Shown: positions 25,390 to 34,734, counted from the first letter of the stretch. The stretch: DNA of 64,000 nucleotides from Qipengyuania polymorpha (GCF_019711435.1 NZ_JAIGNK010000001.1:868001-932000); one strand, 5' to 3'. Notes: generated by a model from the sequence alone, not told the origin. Numbers and translations: made by a program.

Positions 25390-26774
25390 AAGTAAGTCTC
25401 CATGGCAGGCTTTACCGCATGGGCCAGCTGTCCGGCGGTAAAGGCAGGGCCGGCAAGCCGCGCGGCCTCGTGATGGAGCCAGACGGCTTCTTCCAGAGCG
25501 CGCTGCGGCTCGCCATGCACCGCAAGACGCGATGCGGCGATACCCGCAAGCACATCTCCGGTGCCCGCAGCCGAGAGCCAGCTGGAACCGCGCGTGAAAA
25601 AGCGAAGGCCTTCAGCGCCGGCCAAAACGCTGTCCGGACCCTTTGCCAGGACGGTCATTCCCGTGGCGGCGTGCAATTCTTGGGCGCGGGCAATCTTGTC
25701 TGCCCCCCTCACCTCGAATGTCTCGCAAAGAGCGGCCAGTTCGCCCTCGTGCGACGTGACGGCGATCATGCTCCTATCCGCGTTCTCGAGCAGAGACGGG
25801 TCGAGGAGGTGCAAGGCATCGGCATCGAGCACTGCGGGCTTACGGGCGGAAAGTGCTGCGGCGAGTTTTTCGCGCGACTCTTCGCGGCGCCCCAGCCCCG
25901 GCCCCACCAGCACTGCACCGATGCGCGTGTCCTCCAAGGCAGCAGGGAGGGGAGCGCCGTCTATGACCAGCTCCGCCGGAGCGTCCGGATGCGAATGCTC
26001 GCTCAGAAGCTTCACATAACCCGCTCCGCTGCGCATCGCGGCCTCGGCCGAAAGCAAGGGCGCTCCGAGCATCTCGCCTGCAACAATTGCCAGCAGTCCG
26101 CGCCTGTATTTGTGCGCGTCCGCCGCGGGCGGCATGAGCCTGGGTGGCAGGCTCATTCGAGGCGCATGGTCGGGAAGCTCGATGCCGATATCGACCAGTC
26201 GCTTCACGCCCATCCGCGCTATCGCGGGCATCATGACATGCGCACGCTTCCACGCGCCGAGGGCGAGCGTGAGGTCATAACCTACTTCGGGACCGAGCAA
26301 TTCGCCGGTGTCGCTGACGATGCTGCTGGGGACATCGATCGCGATCTTGAAACCCGATGCGTCACGCAGGCCTGCGAGGAGGCAGGCGAAGTCTCCCTCG
26401 ACCTTGCGCGAAAGGCCATAACCGAAAAGGCAGTCGACGTAGACGCAGGCCTCGGGCAGCGCGCCGTCTGAAACTTCACCCTCGTAGTACTCCCGCGCGT
26501 TGCGGGATGTCTCGCTACCCGGTTCTTTTGGCGCAACTACCGAAACGGCCAATCCGCGCTTTCGCAAGCTCTCGGCAATCACATAGCCGTCGCCGCCATT
26601 GTTGCCGGGACCGCAGAGGACGCAGACCGAGCGCCCGCCCGCCATCCGGGCAACCCAGTCGGCAGCGCCCTCGCCTGCTCGCTGCATGAGTTCCCATTCG
26701 GAAATGCCGCCATCCATCGCCGCCTTTTCGGCAGCGCGCTTCTGGTCGACGGTAAGGACAGCGTGGCTAGGCAT
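25386..26774 (-). CDS. nnrD: Bifunctional NAD(P)HX epimerase / ADP-dependent dehydratase
   Basis: A 462-residue metabolite-repair enzyme that restores damaged NADHX and NADPHX. The N-terminal YjeF_N epimerase domain carries CGPGNNGGDGYVIA and a DCLFGYGLSR motif. The C-terminal ribokinase-like dehydratase domain has GPGLGRREESREK and SAAGTGDVLAG, the last holding the catalytic Asp. The start MPSHAVLTVDQ at 26774 fits the family; a TTG 12 codons upstream is an alternative. It follows ilvD on the same strand after 39 bases and is coupled to the RNA methyltransferase by a 4-base overlap. NnrE and NnrD activities are fused here, as in E. coli YjeF. Confidence 0.93.
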   Translation of the reverse strand: MPSHAVLTVDQKRAAEKAAMDGGISEWELMQRAGEGAADWVARMAGGRSVCVLCGPGNNGGDGYVIAESLRKRGLAVSVVAPKEPGSETSRNAREYYEGEVSDGALPEACVYVDCLFGYGLSRKVEGDFACLLAGLRDASGFKIAIDVPSSIVSDTGELLGPEVGYDLTLALGAWKRAHVMMPAIARMGVKRLVDIGIELPDHAPRMSLPPRLMPPAADAHKYRRGLLAIVAGEMLGAPLLSAEAAMRSGAGYVKLLSEHSHPDAPAELVIDGAPLPAALEDTRIGAVLVGPGLGRREESREKLAAALSARKPAVLDADALHLLDPSLLENADRSMIAVTSHEGELAALCETFEVRGADKIARAQELHAATGMTVLAKGPDSVLAGAEGLRFFTRGSSWLSAAGTGDVLAGIAASRLAVHGEPQRALEEAVWLHHEAARLAGPAFTAGQLAHAVKPAMETYL

Positions 26775-26813
26775 GCGCGGGCGGCTGCCACGCAAATGGC
26801 CATCGGGCAAGGG

Positions 26814-28661
26814 CTAGCGGCGCTTCAGCTGCGAAACATCGCGGATTGCCCCGCGCGCGGCGGAGGTGGTCATGGCGGCGTAGGCCTCCAGCGCCGGGCT
26901 TATCTTGCGCGGGCGCGGGTTTGCGGGTTCCCAGCCCTTCTCCTCCCTCGCCGCGCGGCGCTCGGCCAACACCTCGTCGCTGACGGCGAGATTGATGGTG
27001 CGCTCGGGAATCGAGATTTCGATGAGGTCGCCGTCCTCCACCAGACCGATTTCCCCGCCTTCGGCCGCTTCGGGCGAGACATGGCCGATGGACAGGCCCG
27101 ATGTGCCGCCGGAAAAGCGCCCGTCGGTCAGCAGCGCGCAGGCCGCGCCCAAGCCCTTCGATTTGAGGTAGCTGGTGGGATAGAGCATTTCCTGCATCCC
27201 CGGCCCTCCGCGCGGTCCTTCATAACGAATGACAACCACATCGCCCTCCACCACCTGCCCCGTGAGGATAGCCGTCACAGCATCATCCTGGCTTTCGTAG
27301 ACCTTGGCCGGGCCGGAGAAGGTGAGGATGCTCTCGTCCACGCCCGCAGTCTTTACGATACAGCCGTCGCGCGCGATATTGCCGTAGAGCACCGCCAGAC
27401 CGCCGTCCTTGCTGAAGGCATGCTCGGCGCTCCTAATCACCCCGCCCTCCCGGTCGAGGTCGAGGCTTTCCCACCGCGCCGACTGGCTGAAGGCGGTTTG
27501 CGTCGGCACCCCGCCAGGCGCAGCGGAGTAAAATTCGCGCACCTTGTTGTTCTGCGTGCGGCCGATGTCCCAGTCGTCGAGCGCGTCGCCCATGGTCGGG
27601 CTGTGCACCGTCGGCAGTGCAGTGTGGAGCAGGCCTGCCCTTTCCAGTTCGCCGAGGATCGACATGATACCGCCGGCGCGGTGAACGTCTTCCATGTGGA
27701 CGTCGCTCTTTGCGGGGGCGACCTTGGAGAGGCACGGCACCTTGCGCGAAAGCCGGTCGATGTCGGCCATGGTGAAGTCGATGCGCGCCTCGTGCGCGGC
27801 GGCGAGCAGGTGGAGCACGGTGTTGGTCGAACCGCCCATGGCAATGTCGAGGCTCATCGCGTTCTCGAAGGCCTCGAAGGTGGCGATGGAACGCGGCAGC
27901 ACGCTCTCGTCGTCCTCTTCGTAGTAGCGTTTGGCGAGCGTGACCGAGAGGCGACCGGCGCGCTCGAACAGGCCCTTGCGGTCTGCATGGGTGGCAAGTG
28001 TCGAGCCATTGCCGGGGAGCGACAGGCCCAGCGCCTCGGTCAGGCAGTTCATCGAATTGGCCGTGAACATGCCCGAGCAGCTGCCGCAGGTGGGGCAAGC
28101 CGAGCGCTCGATGGCGGTCACTTCCTCATCGGTGTAGCTTTCGTCTGCTGCAGCCACCATCGCATCCACGAGGTCGAGCGCGACTTCCTTGCCCTTCACC
28201 ACGACCTTGCCCGCTTCCATCGGGCCGCCAGAGACGAACACCACAGGGATATTCAGCCGCATCGCCGCCATCAGCATGCCGGGCGTAATCTTGTCGCAAT
28301 TGGAGATGCACACCATCGCATCAGCGCAGTGCGCGTTGACCATGTATTCGACACTGTCGGCGATGAGGTCTCGGCTGGGGAGCGAATAGAGCATCCCGTC
28401 GTGGCCCATGGCGATGCCGTCATCGACCGCGATGGTGTTGAATTCCTTGGCCACCCCGCCCGCAGCCTCGATCTCGCGCGCGACCAGCTGGCCGAGGTCT
28501 TTCAAGTGAACATGCCCCGGCACGAACTGGGTGAAGCTGTTGACCACGGCGATGATGGGCTTGCCGAAGTCCTCGTCCTTCATCCCCGTTGCGCGCCACA
28601 AACCGCGTGCGCCGGCCATGTTGCGGCCATGGGTGGTGGTGCGGGAACGGTAGTGCGGCAT
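26814..28661 (-). CDS. ilvD: Dihydroxy-acid dehydratase
   Basis: A 615-residue Fe-S dehydratase of the branched-chain amino acid pathway, converting 2,3-dihydroxy-isovalerate and -methylvalerate to the keto acids. Family motifs are the N-terminal [27 protein letters not shown] and [17 protein letters not shown], which supply the cluster cysteines, and the C-terminal [22 protein letters not shown] at 28661 is preceded by AAGAGGAA. A longer frame runs into the REP-like repeat upstream and is not used. No other ilv gene is next to it. Confidence 0.97.
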   Translation of the reverse strand: MPHYRSRTTTHGRNMAGARGLWRATGMKDEDFGKPIIAVVNSFTQFVPGHVHLKDLGQLVAREIEAAGGVAKEFNTIAVDDGIAMGHDGMLYSLPSRDLIADSVEYMVNAHCADAMVCISNCDKITPGMLMAAMRLNIPVVFVSGGPMEAGKVVVKGKEVALDLVDAMVAAADESYTDEEVTAIERSACPTCGSCSGMFTANSMNCLTEALGLSLPGNGSTLATHADRKGLFERAGRLSVTLAKRYYEEDDESVLPRSIATFEAFENAMSLDIAMGGSTNTVLHLLAAAHEARIDFTMADIDRLSRKVPCLSKVAPAKSDVHMEDVHRAGGIMSILGELERAGLLHTALPTVHSPTMGDALDDWDIGRTQNNKVREFYSAAPGGVPTQTAFSQSARWESLDLDREGGVIRSAEHAFSKDGGLAVLYGNIARDGCIVKTAGVDESILTFSGPAKVYESQDDAVTAILTGQVVEGDVVVIRYEGPRGGPGMQEMLYPTSYLKSKGLGAACALLTDGRFSGGTSGLSIGHVSPEAAEGGEIGLVEDGDLIEISIPERTINLAVSDEVLAERRAAREEKGWEPANPRPRKISPALEAYAAMTTSAARGAIRDVSQLKRR

Positions 28662-28690
28662 CGGATTCCTCTTGGTCAAAACCTTAGTAT

Positions 28691-28782
28691 CCGTTCGCCC
28701 TGAACTTGTCGAAGGGCTGCACTTCACTTTCAGCGTGGGGCCAAAAGAAAGGACAGGGCTTCGACAGGCTCAGCCCGAACGG
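28691..28782. repeat. REP-like inverted repeat upstream of ilvD
   Basis: Two 29-base arms (28691-28719 and 28754-28782) form an imperfect inverted repeat around a 34-base centre. The arms start CCGTTCG and end CGAACGG, like copies 1 and 4, but the inner parts differ (CTTGTCGAAGGG against CTTCGACAGG). It belongs to a different subfamily of the same class of intergenic palindrome. It lies between N-formylglutamate amidohydrolase and ilvD. Confidence 0.8.
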
Positions 28783-28838
28783 GGTTGAGGTTTAGAGTAT
28801 GGCTGAAGCCGAGCGAAACAGCTTTTGCTTGGGACCGC

Positions 28839-29567
28839 TCAAACTTCGAGCGCGACGCGCCCCAGCACATCGGCCAGCATGACCGCCCAGCGCGCCTGCC
28901 CGGCCTTGGTATCAATCTGGTCCTGGCGGATTTCGACCGTGCAATAGGGGATGCCATTGGCCTCCGCATGGCGGTCCATCGTGGCGTTCAGTTCCTTGCC
29001 CGAATAGGGCTGGTTGTCGCCGACATTGAGTCCCTGCTCGCCGAACAGGCGGATGGCGTGGCGGGCGGCCGTATCGTCCTTGTTGTAAAGCAGCGAGACT
29101 TCCCAGGGTCGCTCCTCATCGCTCGTATCGAGGCTGGGCGTGAAGCTGTGCAGTGCAATCAGCATGCGCGGCTTGATGCGCTCGATCAGCTTGCCGAGTT
29201 CGTAGTGATATGGGCGATGGAACAGGTTCAGCCGTGCCTCGACATCGGCACCGATGTTGCCGGGGACGAGCTTGCCATCGCTTTCGGTCGGGACGACCGA
29301 GCGGTCGTCCTCGTTGCGGTGGAAGTCGCACACAAGGCGGCTGACGCAGGCGATATGCGCAGGGATGCCGTGACGGCGCGCGAGACGGTCGGCAATGCCT
29401 TCCACCCCGATGTCGAGCGCGATGTGTTCGTTCAGCAGCCTGGGGTCGATGCCCAGTTCGATACCGCGTGGCACGTGGTTGGAGGCGTGGTCCGCCACCA
29501 CCAGCAGCCCGCCGGGACGCACATCGTCCGCGCCGACCTGTCGATAGGGCAGGTTGTCAATCATCAT
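28839..29567 (-). CDS. N-formylglutamate amidohydrolase family protein
   Basis: A 242-residue zinc amidohydrolase of the N-formylglutamate deformylase family (HutG-like). The family signature near the N-terminus is VVADHASNHVP, with a second conserved block VCDFHRNEDD and ALHSFTPS. Such enzymes release formate from N-formylglutamate in histidine breakdown, but no hut genes are nearby, so the substrate is unproven. Its ATG overlaps the ispE stop (ATGA), so it is the second gene of the unit. Length is somewhat below the usual 260-280 residues. Confidence 0.87.
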   Translation of the reverse strand: MMIDNLPYRQVGADDVRPGGLLVVADHASNHVPRGIELGIDPRLLNEHIALDIGVEGIADRLARRHGIPAHIACVSRLVCDFHRNEDDRSVVPTESDGKLVPGNIGADVEARLNLFHRPYHYELGKLIERIKPRMLIALHSFTPSLDTSDEERPWEVSLLYNKDDTAARHAIRLFGEQGLNVGDNQPYSGKELNATMDRHAEANGIPYCTVEIRQDQIDTKAGQARWAVMLADVLGRVALEV

Positions 29568-30370
29568 CGAAGATTACCCCTCATCTGCCACCAGCCCGGT
29601 CGGTCGGCGGCAAGGCGCGCGGCGGCTTCGTCGCGCGCTGAATTGCTGTCGTAGAGCGCGAAACACGTCGCACCCGAACCGGACATACGGGCGAGAAACG
29701 GCGAAGTTCCGCGCATTGCGGCGAGAACATCGGCGATTTCAGGGCAAAGCGAGATGGCCGGAGCTTCCAGGTCGTTGCGCCCTTCCATGGTCATGGCTCG
29801 CACATCGCCTTCGGGGAGCGGACCTCGGTCTGCGCCATCCCATGCGGCATAAACCGGACCGGTTGCAACCGGCAGGCGCGGATTGACGAGCAGGACTGGC
29901 GTTCCGGCAAGGCTGTCATCGGCAGGTTCGAGCTCTGTCCCTGTACCCAGCCCAATGCAGGTGCGGCTCTCGATACAGGCCGGGACATCGGCGCCCAGCT
30001 TTGCCGCGCGGGAGTGCCAATCATCGGGCAGGCCGTGCGCCAATTCGACCATGCGGAATATCGCGCCGGCATCCGCCGAGCCGCCGCCCAGCCCTGCTGC
30101 AACCGGCAGGTTCTTTTCTAACGTGACCTCCAGTCCGTCGGGCCGAGGCAGCGCGCCGAGCGCCTCCATCACGATATTGCCGAACGGGTCGGTCAGCGCC
30201 CCGCCGAACTCGCCCAGCGTCGTCAGCCGGTCACGCGGCGCAGCGGAAGCGCGCAGAACATCGCCCTTGTCGACGAAAGCGAAGACGGTCTCGAGCTCGT
30301 GATACCCATCCTCCCGCCGCCTGCGGACATGCAGCGCGAGGTTTATCTTGGCGTAGGCGGTTTCGAGCAT
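29564..30370 (-). CDS. ispE: 4-diphosphocytidyl-2-C-methyl-D-erythritol kinase
   Basis: A 268-residue GHMP kinase of the non-mevalonate isoprenoid pathway. The N-terminal AYAKINLALHV and the ATP-binding LPVAAGLGGGSADAGA are diagnostic, and MSGSGATCFAL is the third GHMP motif. The real start is ATG at 30370. A much longer in-frame stretch upstream runs through the REP-like repeat and antisense to ETF-QO and is not protein. The ribosome-binding site GGGGAGGA lies 5 bases before the ATG and sits inside the terminal hairpin of that repeat. It is slightly shorter than E. coli IspE (283). Confidence 0.95.
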   Translation of the reverse strand: MLETAYAKINLALHVRRRREDGYHELETVFAFVDKGDVLRASAAPRDRLTTLGEFGGALTDPFGNIVMEALGALPRPDGLEVTLEKNLPVAAGLGGGSADAGAIFRMVELAHGLPDDWHSRAAKLGADVPACIESRTCIGLGTGTELEPADDSLAGTPVLLVNPRLPVATGPVYAAWDGADRGPLPEGDVRAMTMEGRNDLEAPAISLCPEIADVLAAMRGTSPFLARMSGSGATCFALYDSNSARDEAAARLAADRPGWWQMRGNLR

Positions 30371-30373
30371 GTC

Positions 30374-30500
30374 ATCCTCCCCGCATCGGGGAGGTGGCAG
30401 TCGCGGTAGCGACTGACGGAGGGGATTCTCCGAAAGGGACGTGCCAAGTGGCCAGTCCCCTCCACCACTTCGTGGTCCCCCTCCCCGAATCGGGGAGGAT
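30374..30500. repeat. REP-like mosaic of hairpins between ETF-QO and ispE
   Basis: A 127-base element made of several hairpins: CCTCCCCG-CAT-CGGGGAGG (30376-30394), CAGTCGC-GGTA-GCGACTG (30398-30415), an outer pair GGAGGGG (30418-30424) with CCCCTCC (30457-30463), ACCAC-TTC-GTGGT (30464-30476) and CCTCCCCG-AAT-CGGGGAGG (30480-30498). Its ends are inverted copies of ATCCTCCCCG. The type is seen widely in sphingomonad intergenic regions (from memory). It lies in the leader of ispE and supplies the ispE ribosome-binding site. Confidence 0.82.
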
Positions 30501-30507
30501 ATCGTTT

Positions 30508-32154
30508 CTACATATTCGGATAGTTCGGGCCGCCGCCGCCTTCGGGCGTGGTCCATTCGATGTTCTGGTTCGGGTCCTTGATGTCGCAGGTCTTGCAGTG
30601 GACGCAGTTCTGCGAGTTGATCTGGAACTTGGGCTCCGCGCCCTCCTCGATGATCCACTCGTAGACGCCGGCCGGGCAATAGCGGGTCGAGGGGCCGCCG
30701 TAGACTTCCAGCTCGCTTTCCCGCTGCAACTCGCGGTCGCAGACCTTGAGATGGACCGGCTGGTCCTCTGCATGGTTGGTGTAGCTGAAGCTGACGTTGG
30801 TCAGGCGGTCGAAGCTCAGCGTCCCGTCGGGCTTGGGATATTTGATCGGCGCGTAAAGATCGGCGCGCTGCAGCATCTCGTGATCGCGGTGGTGCTTCAT
30901 GGTGATGGGCAGGCCGATTTTCAGCGTGCGCATCCACATGTCGATACCGGCGAGCACGGTGCCGAGGTCCTCGCCATATTTGGCGACGGCGGGCTGCGCG
31001 TTCTTCACCTTCTGGAGCTCGGTCGCAATCCAGCTGTCGCGCACGGCGGCGTCGTAATCCATGAGTTCGGTGTGCTCATGGCCCGCGGCGATGGCAGCAG
31101 CGATACTTTCGGCGGCGAGCATCCCGCTCTTCATCGCAGTGTGCGTGCCTTTGATGCGCGGCACGTTCACGAAACCTGCCGAACAGCCGATGAGTGCGCC
31201 GCCCGGGAAGGCGAGCTTGGGTACGGACTGCCAGCCACCTTCATTGATGACGCGCGCGCCATAGGCCACGCGCTTGCCGCCCTTGAGGATGGCAGCAACT
31301 TCCGGGTGGTGCTTCCAGCGCTGGAATTCCTGGTAAGGCGAGACGTAGGGGTTCTTGTAATCGAGCGCGGTCACGAAACCCAATGCAACCTGCCCGTTTG
31401 CCTGGTGGTAGATGAAGCCGCCGCCCCAGGTGCCGGTCTCGCTCAGCGGCCAGCCCTGCGTGTGGATGACCTTGCCCTGCTCGTAAACTTCGGGGTCGAC
31501 GTCCCACAGTTCCTTGATGCCGAGGCCATAAACCTGCGGCTCGCAATCGGCCTCGAGGTCGAATTTGGCCTTCATCTTCTTGGTGAGATTGCCGCGCGCG
31601 CCTTCTGCAAAGAGCGTGTATTTCGCGTGGATTTCCATGCCGGGCTGGTAATCGCCCTTGTGGCTGCCATCCTCGGCGATGCCCATGTCCTGCGTCACCA
31701 CGCCGGAGACAGCGCCCTTCTCGTCAAACAGGACTTCAGCGGCAGGGAAGCCGGGGAAGACCATCACGCCCAGCCCCTCGGCCTGTTCGGCCAGCCAACG
31801 GCAGGTGTTTCCGAGCGAGGCGGTGTAATTGCCGTCATTGCTCATGAAGGGCGGCAGGAGGAATTCGGGCAGGTCCGACTTGCCGCCTTCCGACAGCACC
31901 CAGTGGTGGTTCTCGGTTACCGGCGTTTCGGCGAGCGGGCAGTCCATGTTGCGCCAGTCGGGGAAGAGCTCGTTCATCGCCTTCGGGTCGACCACTGCGC
32001 CCGACAGGATATGCGCGCCGATTTCGCTGCCCTTTTCCAGCACGACGACCTCGAGGTCCTCGTTGATTTGCTTCAACCTTATGGCTGCCGAAAGGCCGGC
32101 CGGGCCGCCGCCGATGATGACGACGTCGCAGGGCATCGATTCGCGTTCGCTCAT
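30508..32154 (-). CDS. Electron transfer flavoprotein-ubiquinone oxidoreductase
   Basis: A 548-residue membrane-associated flavoprotein that takes electrons from ETF and reduces ubiquinone, linking fatty-acid and amino-acid oxidation to respiration. The FAD motif DVVIIGGGPAGLSAAIRL is at the N-terminus. The C-terminal [4Fe-4S] cysteines are in CPAGVYEW and NCVHCKTCDIKDP, as in mitochondrial ETF-QO. ATG at 32154 has AGAGAGA upstream, and an earlier in-frame start is not supported. The next gene on the same strand is ispE, reached through the REP-like element. It is divergent from the UDG-like gene with 82 bases between. Confidence 0.96.
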   Translation of the reverse strand: MSERESMPCDVVIIGGGPAGLSAAIRLKQINEDLEVVVLEKGSEIGAHILSGAVVDPKAMNELFPDWRNMDCPLAETPVTENHHWVLSEGGKSDLPEFLLPPFMSNDGNYTASLGNTCRWLAEQAEGLGVMVFPGFPAAEVLFDEKGAVSGVVTQDMGIAEDGSHKGDYQPGMEIHAKYTLFAEGARGNLTKKMKAKFDLEADCEPQVYGLGIKELWDVDPEVYEQGKVIHTQGWPLSETGTWGGGFIYHQANGQVALGFVTALDYKNPYVSPYQEFQRWKHHPEVAAILKGGKRVAYGARVINEGGWQSVPKLAFPGGALIGCSAGFVNVPRIKGTHTAMKSGMLAAESIAAAIAAGHEHTELMDYDAAVRDSWIATELQKVKNAQPAVAKYGEDLGTVLAGIDMWMRTLKIGLPITMKHHRDHEMLQRADLYAPIKYPKPDGTLSFDRLTNVSFSYTNHAEDQPVHLKVCDRELQRESELEVYGGPSTRYCPAGVYEWIIEEGAEPKFQINSQNCVHCKTCDIKDPNQNIEWTTPEGGGGPNYPNM

Positions 32155-32209
32155 ATCTCTCTCTTTTCGTCGCGTAAGCTTTGTCAGTGCCTTGATTGCT
32201 GCGCCGTTT

Positions 32210-32223
32210 AAGGTCAAGACCTT
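32210..32223. promoter_or_regulatory. Perfect dyad in the ETF-QO / UDG-like divergent gap
   Basis: AAGGTC and GACCTT are perfect inverted arms with a 2-base centre, placed in the 82-base gap between two divergent genes. Position and symmetry fit a repressor operator. No regulator gene lies beside it, so the regulator is unknown. Confidence 0.35.
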
Positions 32224-32236
32224 GGGCGGACGGACA

Positions 32237-33022
32237 ATGCTGGCAGAAACACCGGAAACCCGCGAATTATCGCCTGCAGACGCGCTGGAAGCAGCGCTCG
32301 ACTGGTGGCGCGAGGCAGGCGTCGAGGACGATTACCGCGACGAGACCACCAGCTGGCTGGCAGAGCCCGAAGAAAAGCAGGCCGTAGCGTCGCCCAAGCC
32401 CAAGAAACCGCCCGAAGAACCCAAGCAGACCCCGCTCCAGCGCGCTTTCGAAGGTACCGCCGCAGGGGAGCAAATGGGTGGTACGGCAGATACCTACCCC
32501 GACAGTCTCGAAAATTTTCGCGAATGGTGGATGAGCGAGAAATCGCTCTCGCCGCTTGGTCCTGAACGCCGCCTTCCGCCGCGCGGAGTCGAGGGGGCCA
32601 AGCTGATGGTGCTGGTGCCCGCGCCGATGGATAGCGACGAGGACGCGCTGCTGGCGGGCGCGCCGGGCAAGTTCGTCGAGGCCATCTTGCAGGCAATGGG
32701 TATCGCGCCGCACGAGGCGTATCTAGCCAGCGCCCTGCCCGCGGCCCTTTCGCTGCCCGACTGGAATGACATGGCTACACGCGGCTTGGGTGAACTCACC
32801 CGCCACCACGTCGCGCTCGCCAAGCCGCACCGCGTCTTGGCATTCGGCCGCAGCCTTGCCCCGCTATTCGATGTGCCACCCGAGATGGCGCGCGAGCCTG
32901 CTGTCGTAAAGGCGGGCGAGAACACCCTTCCCCTCATGCTTGCGCCCGAACTCGCCGAGCTTGCCCGCTCGGCCCCGCGTCGCATGAACTTCTGGAACCG
33001 CTGGCTGGACTGGACCGCATGA
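32237..33022 (+). CDS. Uracil-DNA glycosylase-like protein without cysteines
   Basis: A 261-residue protein. The C-terminal half (from about 120) follows the outline of family-4 uracil-DNA glycosylases: LMVLVPAPMDSDEDALLAGAPGKFVEAIL resembles the first motif, LASALPAALS the second, and VLAFGRSLAPLF the late segment. The N-terminal 100 residues are Glu/Pro/Lys-rich and probably unstructured. There is not one cysteine, so the Fe-S cluster of family-4 enzymes is absent. Activity is therefore doubtful; it may be a DNA-binding remnant or a structural protein. Its TGA overlaps the lytic transglycosylase ATG (ATGA). Confidence 0.55.
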   Translation: MLAETPETRELSPADALEAALDWWREAGVEDDYRDETTSWLAEPEEKQAVASPKPKKPPEEPKQTPLQRAFEGTAAGEQMGGTADTYPDSLENFREWWMSEKSLSPLGPERRLPPRGVEGAKLMVLVPAPMDSDEDALLAGAPGKFVEAILQAMGIAPHEAYLASALPAALSLPDWNDMATRGLGELTRHHVALAKPHRVLAFGRSLAPLFDVPPEMAREPAVVKAGENTLPLMLAPELAELARSAPRRMNFWNRWLDWTA

Positions 33023-34734
33023 CCCTACGCCCACTGCTCCTTGCGGCTGCTGCTGCAACTGCCACCCTCGCCGCCCCGCTCGCCGCGCAATCGGACAGCG
33101 TCGAGTATTTCTCGCGCTCGCATTCGGCTGCCCTGCCGCAGCTGCTTCAGGCCGAGGACCGGTTCTATTACGCCTCGCTGTTCGAGGCGATCGATGCGCA
33201 GAACTGGGACCGGGTCGAAGTCATGCTTGCCCAGCGCAGCGAAGGGCCGCTGCACGGGTCCGCGCTCGCCACTTATTACCTCGACCCGAAAAGCCCGCGT
33301 ATCGAACTCGCGCGCATCGAGGACTGGCTACGGCGCTATCCTGACAATCCGCAGGTCGAGGGCATCATTCGCCTCGGCAAGACCCGCGGCCTCTCATGGG
33401 AGCCGGGCCTGCCGCGCGAAAACTCCCTCTCGCGCCAGCAGGGCATCACGCGTCGCACCCTGCCGCGCACAGTTAATGACGGGACCATGCCCGCGGATGT
33501 GGCCTCCGCCATCCTCGACCGAATCAAGAACGACGATCCCGACGGCGCGCGTTTGTTGCTCGACGGGGTGGATGCCTCGCTTTCCGGCCCCGCCCGCGCA
33601 GAGTGGCGCCAGCGGGTCGCGTGGAGCTATTACATCGAGAACCGCGATGCCGAGGCCTACGGCATGGCACAGCTGGTCTCGCAAGGGTCGGGCGAATGGG
33701 TGGCCGAGGGCGACTGGGTCGCCGGCCTCGCCGCATGGCGCATCGGGGACTGCAACCGCGCAGGCCAGTTCTTCAACGCGGCTGCTCAGGGGGCATCGAA
33801 CCCCGAACTCAAGGTCGCCGCGCATTACTGGGCCGCGCGCAGTCTCATCCGCTGCCGCGATCCGCAGCCGGCCAATGCCCACCTGCGCGCCGCATCGCGC
33901 TATGACGAGACGCTTTACGGCATGCTCGCCGCCGAACAGCTCGGCAAGGATTTGCCCGCAGGCCATACCGCGCCCGACCTGACCGCCGAGGACTGGCGCC
34001 GCCTGTCCGGCGAACCGGCGGTGCGCGAAGCGGTGATGCTCGCCGAAATCGGCCGCCGCGATGTCGCTGACGAGGTCATCCGCTGGCAGGTCCGCTATGG
34101 CGACCCGGGCGATTTCCCCGCCCTCACCCGCCTCGCCCGCGCGCTGGGGCTGGCAGGGGCGCAGACATATATGGCCTATAACGCGCCGCGCGGGACCAGT
34201 TCGCCGGAAAACCTGCGCTGGCCGGTCGCCTATCACACCCCGCATGGCGGATGGCGTGTCGACCCCGCACTGGCCTTCGCCCACGCCTTGCAGGAATCCA
34301 ATTTCCGCGAGCGTGTTGTCAGTCCTGCGAACGCCATCGGCCTCATGCAAATCCGCCCGATTGCCGCGCGCGAATATGCCTCTTCCATCAATATGAGCGC
34401 AGGCGCAGACCTCAAGGACCCGAGAACCAACCTCGCCTTCGGCCAACGTACGCTCGAGGCCCTTGCACAAGCAGGCTACACCCGGGGGCATCTTCCGAAA
34501 GTCATGGCGGCCTACAACGCCGGCCCAACCCCGGTTTCGCGCTGGAACAGCGAGATTAACGACCAGGGCGACCCGCTCCTGTGGATGGAGTCCATCCCCT
34601 ATTGGGAAACGCGCGGTTACGTGAATATCGTCATGCGCAACTACTGGATGTATTTGCGCCAGGCCGATGCCGAGGCACCAAGCCGCAAGGAACTGGCCGA
34701 AAACGACTGGCCGATGTTCCCGAGGGCGCGCTGA
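33019..34734 (+). CDS. slt: Soluble lytic murein transglycosylase
   Basis: A 571-residue periplasmic enzyme that cleaves peptidoglycan glycan strands to 1,6-anhydro products. The N-terminal signal peptide is LLLAAAAATATLAAPLAAQ. A superhelical, TPR-like helical region spans about 30-400, and the C-terminal SLT domain carries the catalytic Glu426 in LQESNFRERVVSPANAIGLM. The C-terminus ends in the family-type YWMYLRQ region. The ATG overlaps the UDG-like stop by 4 bases, and the stop overlaps the moaB ATG by one base, so four genes from 32237 to 35896 are very likely one unit. Confidence 0.94.
   Translation: MTLRPLLLAAAAATATLAAPLAAQSDSVEYFSRSHSAALPQLLQAEDRFYYASLFEAIDAQNWDRVEVMLAQRSEGPLHGSALATYYLDPKSPRIELARIEDWLRRYPDNPQVEGIIRLGKTRGLSWEPGLPRENSLSRQQGITRRTLPRTVNDGTMPADVASAILDRIKNDDPDGARLLLDGVDASLSGPARAEWRQRVAWSYYIENRDAEAYGMAQLVSQGSGEWVAEGDWVAGLAAWRIGDCNRAGQFFNAAAQGASNPELKVAAHYWAARSLIRCRDPQPANAHLRAASRYDETLYGMLAAEQLGKDLPAGHTAPDLTAEDWRRLSGEPAVREAVMLAEIGRRDVADEVIRWQVRYGDPGDFPALTRLARALGLAGAQTYMAYNAPRGTSSPENLRWPVAYHTPHGGWRVDPALAFAHALQESNFRERVVSPANAIGLMQIRPIAAREYASSINMSAGADLKDPRTNLAFGQRTLEALAQAGYTRGHLPKVMAAYNAGPTPVSRWNSEINDQGDPLLWMESIPYWETRGYVNIVMRNYWMYLRQADAEAPSRKELAENDWPMFPRAR

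Noticed and set aside
29564-30937. A longer ispE start at 30937
   Set aside because: The extra 189 codons run through the REP-like repeat and antisense to ETF-QO. The GHMP kinase begins at the ATG at 30370, which has a good ribosome-binding site.
31829-32236. Upstream extension of the UDG-like gene antisense to ETF-QO
   Set aside because: The extra codons are antisense to ETF-QO; the ATG at 32237 fits the divergent layout.
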